NCBI GenBank assembly: GCA_001817615.1
Contig: MHIR01000024.1
Span: 1-7,985, forward strand
Reading direction: 5' to 3'
Source: Candidatus Buchananbacteria bacterium RIFCSPLOWO2_02_FULL_46_11b
Lineage (GTDB): Bacteria > Patescibacteriota > Patescibacteriia > Buchananbacterales > UBA6539
DNA length: 7,985 nt
The first letter of the stretch is position 1, and every line of letters starts with the position of its first letter. The translations under genes and the position numbers were made by a program. Under the pieces are notes generated by a model. The model saw only the letters and a list, made by a program, of their open reading frames with translations, made no database searches and was not told the origin of the DNA. Shown piece after piece: positions 4,139-7,985 of this stretch.

Positions 4139-5914
4139 TTATCGCTTTAAGACCGCCAAAAACGCTTCGGGCGGAATATCCACGCGGCCGTGGCCCAGGG
4201 CCATCATTTTTTTCTTGCCTTTTTTCTGCTTTTCCAGAAGCTTGCGCTTGCGGGTATAATCCCCGCCGTAAAGCTTGGCCGTGACATCTTTTCGCAGGGC
4301 CGATAAACGTTCGCCGGCGATAATTTTGCCGCCGACCGCGGCCTGAAGCTTAACCACGAACTGCTGGCGGGGCAAAGATTCTTTCAAAGTTTCCACGATT
4401 TTTTTGCCGACGGCGTAGGCCTCGTCGCGATAAATAATCGTGCTTAACGCTTCAATTTTTTCTTCCGCCACCAGAATATCCAGGCGGATAATATCCGTCG
4501 GCTCATATTTCAAAAAATCATAATTCAAGGACGCATAACCCGAAGACACGCTTTTCAATTTATCATAAAAATCAACCAGCAAAGCCGTCAGGGGCACGTG
4601 GTAGTGAAGCACGGCGATATTTTCATCCAAATATTCCGTGTTTAAATAAATCCCCCGCTTTTGCGAAACCAGCTGCATGATTGAGCCCAGATAATCCTTC
4701 GGCGAAAAAATGTCAACTGTCATAATCGGCTCAAACACTTTTTCAATGGTTTCCTCGCGGGGCAATTCCTGCGGGCTTTTAATTTCAATTTGGCTGCCGT
4801 TTTTCAGTTTGATTCGATAAGCGACGCTGGGCACGGTCACGACCAGCTCCAGATTGTATTCCCGCCGCAGGCGTTCCTGGACCACTTCCAGATGCAAGAG
4901 GCCCAAAAAGCCGCAACGAAAACCGAAACCCAGGGCCTGGGAATTTTCCGGCTCATAGCTTAAAGCGGCGTCGTTTAATTTTAATTTTTCAATGGCTTCG
5001 CGCAGGCGCGGATACATATCCCCTTCTTTGCAAAAAAGCCCGGCAAAAACCATGGGTTTGACTTCTTTATAGCCGGTCAGGGGCAAAACCGGATTGGCCG
5101 CCAAAGCAATCGTGTCGCCGACGCGGCAATGGACAATTTCCTTGAAGCCGGTGACAATATAGCCGATTTCGCCGGACTGCAAAATTTCGGTTTTTTTGAA
5201 TTTCGGGTCAAAATACCCCACTTCCAAAACTTCAGATTCCTTGTCAGTGGACAAGAATTTAATTTTATCGCCAATTTTAACCGAGCCGTCAAAAATCCGA
5301 ACCTCGGCGATAATGCCGCGGTATTCGTCAAACTTGGAATCAAAAATCAAGGCGCGCAGCGGCGCTTCTTTGATGATTTTCGGCGGCCTGACCCGGTCAA
5401 CTATCGCCCGCAAAACTTCGGCCACGCCCTGGCCGGTCTTGGCCGAAACCGCTAAAATTTCTTCGGGCGGGCAAGACAGCAATTGGCAGATTTCATGCTT
5501 GGTTTTTTCCACCTGGGCGTTGGGCAGATCGATTTTATTAATAACCGGAATAATGTTTAAATCCTGTTCCAAGGCCAAATATAAATTTGCCACGGTTTGA
5601 GCCTGCACGCCCTGGGTGGCATCAACGAGCAATATAGCGCCCTCCACCGCGGCCAGGCTTCTTGAAACTTCATAGCTGAAATCAACATGCCCCGGGGTGT
5701 CAATTAAATTAAGCTCAAAGCCCTGCCAGTTTAAGCGCGCCGGCGCCAATTTGATCGTAATCCCCCGCTCCCGTTCAATATCCATCTGATCCAGGACCTG
5801 CGATTTCATTTCCCGCTTGGAAATCGTGCCGGTCAATTCCAAAAAACGGTCAGCCAGAGTTGACTTACCGTGGTCGATATGGGCGATGATGCAAAAGTTT
5901 CGTATATTAGCCAT
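4139..5914 (-). CDS. lepA: Elongation factor 4 (LepA), ribosomal back-translocating GTPase
   Basis: LepA is a membrane- and ribosome-associated GTPase related to EF-G that acts on stalled ribosomes and in ribosome biogenesis. At 591 residues it is full length. The GTPase motifs are complete: AHIDHGKST (11-19, G1), GITIK (51-55, G2), DTPGHVDF (72-79, G3, with the catalytic His H76), NKID (126-129, G4) and SAK (157-159, G5). The beta-barrel domain II follows from about 187. Next come the EF-G III-like region with GFGFRCGFLGLLHLE, an EF-G C-like fold, and the LepA-specific C-terminal domain with LYGGDYTRKRKLLEKQKKG and the end motif PPEAFLAVLKR. The start matches the family (conserved NIRNFCIIAHIDHG immediately after Met). 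No Shine-Dalgarno is seen; a possible -10, TATAGT, lies at 5942-5937, giving a leader of about 16 nt. It lies downstream of murJ on the same strand but 302 bases away. Confidence 0.98.
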   Translation of the reverse strand: MANIRNFCIIAHIDHGKSTLADRFLELTGTISKREMKSQVLDQMDIERERGITIKLAPARLNWQGFELNLIDTPGHVDFSYEVSRSLAAVEGAILLVDATQGVQAQTVANLYLALEQDLNIIPVINKIDLPNAQVEKTKHEICQLLSCPPEEILAVSAKTGQGVAEVLRAIVDRVRPPKIIKEAPLRALIFDSKFDEYRGIIAEVRIFDGSVKIGDKIKFLSTDKESEVLEVGYFDPKFKKTEILQSGEIGYIVTGFKEIVHCRVGDTIALAANPVLPLTGYKEVKPMVFAGLFCKEGDMYPRLREAIEKLKLNDAALSYEPENSQALGFGFRCGFLGLLHLEVVQERLRREYNLELVVTVPSVAYRIKLKNGSQIEIKSPQELPREETIEKVFEPIMTVDIFSPKDYLGSIMQLVSQKRGIYLNTEYLDENIAVLHYHVPLTALLVDFYDKLKSVSSGYASLNYDFLKYEPTDIIRLDILVAEEKIEALSTIIYRDEAYAVGKKIVETLKESLPRQQFVVKLQAAVGGKIIAGERLSALRKDVTAKLYGGDYTRKRKLLEKQKKGKKKMMALGHGRVDIPPEAFLAVLKR

Positions 5915-5975
5915 AAAAAAATAAATGCCGGTCTATACTATAAAGTCTTGAATACCAAAAATAGGAAAAAATTAC

Positions 5976-6138
5976 AAATTCCAAATTACAAATTCCAAAC
6001 AAATCACAAGCACCAAATTACAAATTCAAAACGCGAAATTAAGGATTTGGAATTTTGAACATTGTAATTTGTTTGTGCGCCAAAGACGCATCCACTTGTG
6101 CATCCGCCTCCGGCGGAGAATTTGGTGCTTGGAATTTG
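5976..6138. repeat. AT-rich long hairpin repeat, copy B (murJ-lepA spacer)
   Basis: This is homologous to copy A at 1071-1183. The left arm 5976-6002 matches 1071-1097 at 26 of 27 bases. AAATTCAAAACG recurs at 6022-6033 and 1110-1121, and 6118-6138 equals 1164-1184. A perfect 13-bp pairing joins CAAGCACCAAATT (6007-6019) to 6119-6131. Unlike copy A it carries a GC-rich 42-bp insertion in the right half (6076-6117). It occupies most of the 302-base gap between murJ and lepA; the remainder (6139-6216) shows nothing I can name. Confidence 0.7.
6076..6117. mobile_element. 42-bp GC-rich hairpin insertion in repeat copy B
   Basis: Copy A reads ATTTGTTTG directly followed by GAATTTGGTGC (1155-1174). 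In copy B the same two halves (6067-6075 and from 6118) are separated by exactly 42 GC-rich bases. The insert contains a perfect hairpin TCCGCC-TCC-GGCGGA (6103-6117) at its right end and TGCG/CGCA (6076-6079/6087-6090) at its left end. No protein is encoded. A small non-autonomous mobile hairpin is inferred; a deletion from copy A is the alternative. Confidence 0.45.
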
Positions 6139-6216
6139 AAATTTAGCCTATATTGCCTATAACTCCTATCAACTAATGGCAGTCGGATTATATCAAAGAA
6201 TGATAAAATTTGCAAC

Positions 6217-7833
6217 CTACCCCACCTCTGAAATCGCCTCTTGCTCAATAATCTCCTCGGGAATCTCTGGTTTATGCAGGACTTTCTTCCTGATCGAATC
6301 GACCAGCAAAATCAATTCTTCGCTGCGCAAAAGCCATGCGGTAAGCGAATAAGCCGCCACGCCGGCCAGAGTGGCCGAAATCATCTGCAAACTGACGCCC
6401 AAAAAAGTTTCCAGACCCATGACTTGCACGATGGGATATTTGACGGCTTGAGCGACAATAGCCAGCATGAAAGTCGCCACTAAGATTTTGCCGGAAGAAA
6501 TCGCGATTTTTTCGCCGTCCAGCTGACCCAGGCGATGATGCAAAACCAAGAAAAGCAAAACCAGATTTAAAATATTACTTAGAGAAAAAGCCAAAGCCAG
6601 ACCCAAAACGCCAAAGTCATCAACTAAAACTAAAGCGATAATGATATTGGCCAGGGCCGAAATCAAACCGACGTAAAACGGCGTTTTACTGTCTTCCTGG
6701 GCGTAAAACGCCCGGGCTAAAATCAAAACCAAAGATTGCGCGAACAAGCTGAAAGCGAACAGGGAAAGAGCCTGCAGGGTAAGAACCGTATCTTCCCAGT
6801 CAAACCGGCCGCTGCCCAAAATCACCCGGATAATTTGCGCCCGCAGCACGATTAAAAGGGCCGAAGACGGCACGACTAAAAATAAAATCTGGCGGGCCGT
6901 CAAAGACAACGTCTCAATGAATTTTTTCTTTTTATCCGCCAATTCCGAAAGCGCCGGAAAAGCGGCAATGGCAAAAGACACGCCAAACAGCCCCAGGGGA
7001 AAGCTTTGGATGTTATTGGCTAAATTAAAAATCGCGATGCTACCGGCCGCCAAAGTTGAGCCGATAATCGTGACGGCCAAAAAATTAAGCTGGGAGACCA
7101 TCAGCCCCAACGTCCGGGGACCAGTCATTTTTAAAATTTTTAAAAATCCGGGATTTTTCAAATCAAAAATCCACTGGTAGCGCCAGCCCAGATAAAAAAC
7201 CGGAACAATCTGCATCAGCATATGGGCCAAAGCGCCTAAAACCACACCCCAGGCCAAGCCGTAAATTCCCCAGGCCGGAACTAAAAACAAAGCGCCCAAG
7301 ATGATGCCGACATTGTATAAAATCGGCGAAAGCGAATAAATAAAAAATTTCTTGAACGACTGCAGAATGCCGCCGAATAATCCGGACAAGCCCAAAAAAA
7401 TCGGACTTAAAAGCATAATCCGGGTTAACTGCACGGTCACCTCAAGATTTTGGCCGGAAAATCCGGGCGTGATGATTTTAACCAGCCAGGGGGCCAGTAA
7501 AAATAAAACGCCGCAAATAAAAATCAGCGCGACAAACATGACGTTCAAAAGATCATTGACTAATTGCCAGGCCTTGCTTTTGCGGTTTAAATAGCCGGTA
7601 AAAACCGGAATAAACCCGGCCGAGAGCGCGCCTAGAATTAACAGATTATAAAGCAAATCCGGCAGGCGGAAGGCGGCGTAGTACATATCCAGCTCCGCGC
7701 CGGCGCCAAACTGCCCGGCCAAAATCCGGTCGCGCAAAATGCCCAAAAGCCGGGAAAGCAAAGAAGCCGCGCCTAAAATGACGGCCGCGGCGGTAATGGT
7801 TTTTGACTGGCGGTTGAGAAGCTTTTCAAACAT
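6217..7833 (-). CDS. murJ: MurJ/MviN family lipid II flippase
   Basis: This is a 538-residue polytopic membrane protein of the MOP superfamily that should move lipid II across the cytoplasmic membrane for peptidoglycan synthesis. The N-terminus is typical: SRLLGILRD (27-35), GAGAELDMYYAAFRLPDLL (43-61), LGALSAGFIPVF (67-78). TGPRTLGLMVSQLN (237-250) and SFPLGLFGVSFAIAAFPALS (277-296) mark the second bundle. About 13-14 hydrophobic helices follow one another. Counterparts of E. coli R18, R24 and D39 are kept (R28, R34, D49). The positions of R52, R270 and E273 align with Y62, N274 and S277, so part of the charged central cavity is missing. The C-terminus is a soluble acidic tail (about 514-538). 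The ATG is supported by the family's N-terminal pattern; no Shine-Dalgarno is visible. The next gene on this strand is lepA, 302 bases further on. Confidence 0.95.
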   Translation of the reverse strand: MFEKLLNRQSKTITAAAVILGAASLLSRLLGILRDRILAGQFGAGAELDMYYAAFRLPDLLYNLLILGALSAGFIPVFTGYLNRKSKAWQLVNDLLNVMFVALIFICGVLFLLAPWLVKIITPGFSGQNLEVTVQLTRIMLLSPIFLGLSGLFGGILQSFKKFFIYSLSPILYNVGIILGALFLVPAWGIYGLAWGVVLGALAHMLMQIVPVFYLGWRYQWIFDLKNPGFLKILKMTGPRTLGLMVSQLNFLAVTIIGSTLAAGSIAIFNLANNIQSFPLGLFGVSFAIAAFPALSELADKKKKFIETLSLTARQILFLVVPSSALLIVLRAQIIRVILGSGRFDWEDTVLTLQALSLFAFSLFAQSLVLILARAFYAQEDSKTPFYVGLISALANIIIALVLVDDFGVLGLALAFSLSNILNLVLLFLVLHHRLGQLDGEKIAISSGKILVATFMLAIVAQAVKYPIVQVMGLETFLGVSLQMISATLAGVAAYSLTAWLLRSEELILLVDSIRKKVLHKPEIPEEIIEQEAISEVG

Positions 7834-7887
7834 GCAGGTTGGAATAAATTAACAAAATTACAAATCCTAAATAAAGCAAAAATTACT

Positions 7888-7981
7888 AAGGGCTAATTTA
7901 TAATTTCTAATCAAATCCCAATGACTAATGTCTAAGGCGCTTGGTCATTGGATATTAGCCATTGATTAGAAATTAGTCCTT
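7888..7981. repeat. AT-rich imperfect hairpin upstream of murJ
   Basis: AAGGGCTAATTT (7888-7899) pairs with AAATTAGTCCTT (7970-7981) with one wobble position. AATTTCTAATCAA (7902-7914) pairs with TTGATTAGAAATT (7962-7974), and CAATGAC (7919-7925) with GTCATTG (7944-7950). The sequence family (TAATTTCTAATCAA, CATTGGATATTAG) differs from the other two spacer repeats. It lies about 55 bases upstream of the murJ ATG, at the window edge, so its full extent is unknown. No promoter for murJ could be assigned with confidence in 7834-7985. Confidence 0.55.
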
Positions 7982-7985
7982 AAAA

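Noticed and set aside
6039..6248. A 69-codon open frame on the - strand between murJ and lepA
   Set aside because: It overlaps the end of murJ and consists mainly of translated repeat copy B and its GC-rich insert; there is no RBS and no domain.
1..7985. CRISPR array, integron, prophage or complete insertion sequence
   Set aside because: No regularly spaced repeats, integrase, transposase, cas or phage gene is present in any frame; all large open frames are accounted for by five conserved genes and their shadows.

Overview
The window looks like a stretch of chromosome from a Patescibacteria (CPR) bacterium, probably of the Parcubacteria type. This is an inference from several things: the genes are small and compactly arranged; the large genes lack Shine-Dalgarno sites; the single-domain RNase HI and the CBS protein have the look of that group; there are lysine-rich one-helix miniproteins; and the AT-rich intergenic spacers are full of TTTGGAATTTG-type repeats. 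No ribosomal RNA, tRNA, CRISPR array, transposase or phage gene is visible. The strong protein genes are all housekeeping genes; the unusual material lies between them.

Layout, left to right. Positions 1-400 hold no credible protein gene. They contain a GC-rich, heavily base-paired stretch on the + strand that I read as an unidentified structured RNA of about 220-300 nt, with its own promoter (57-85) and a T-rich terminator (360-395). Positions 403-585 are a pair of inverted 39-bp REP-like palindromes around an AT-rich core; the right one also looks like the terminator of the next gene. On the - strand follow an RNase HI (617-1018) and recJ (1199-2917), separated by a long AT-rich hairpin repeat. 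The recJ leader contains a 51-bp GC-rich element between perfect 12-bp direct repeats. A divergent promoter region (about 3040-3095) serves recJ to the left and a two-CBS-domain protein (3136-3639) to the right. The CBS gene overlaps a 33-codon gene for a one-helix membrane miniprotein (3606-3707).

The 430 bases between that miniprotein and lepA hold a small, self-contained - strand transcription unit: promoter, strong Shine-Dalgarno, 50-codon ORF (3762-3914) and intrinsic terminator. A bidirectional terminator (4031-4053) and a short palindrome lie next to the end of lepA. Then come lepA (elongation factor 4, 4139-5914), a second copy of the AT-rich hairpin repeat carrying a clean 42-bp GC-rich insertion, murJ (lipid II flippase family, 6217-7833), and a third, different AT-rich hairpin at the right edge.

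Functionally the proteins cover DNA repair and RNA-DNA hybrid removal (RecJ, RNase HI), adenine-nucleotide-type sensing (CBS protein), translation quality control (LepA) and cell-wall precursor export (MurJ). The best candidates for undescribed biology are the structured RNA at the left, the two miniproteins, and the small GC-rich hairpin elements that appear to have inserted into AT-rich spacers.
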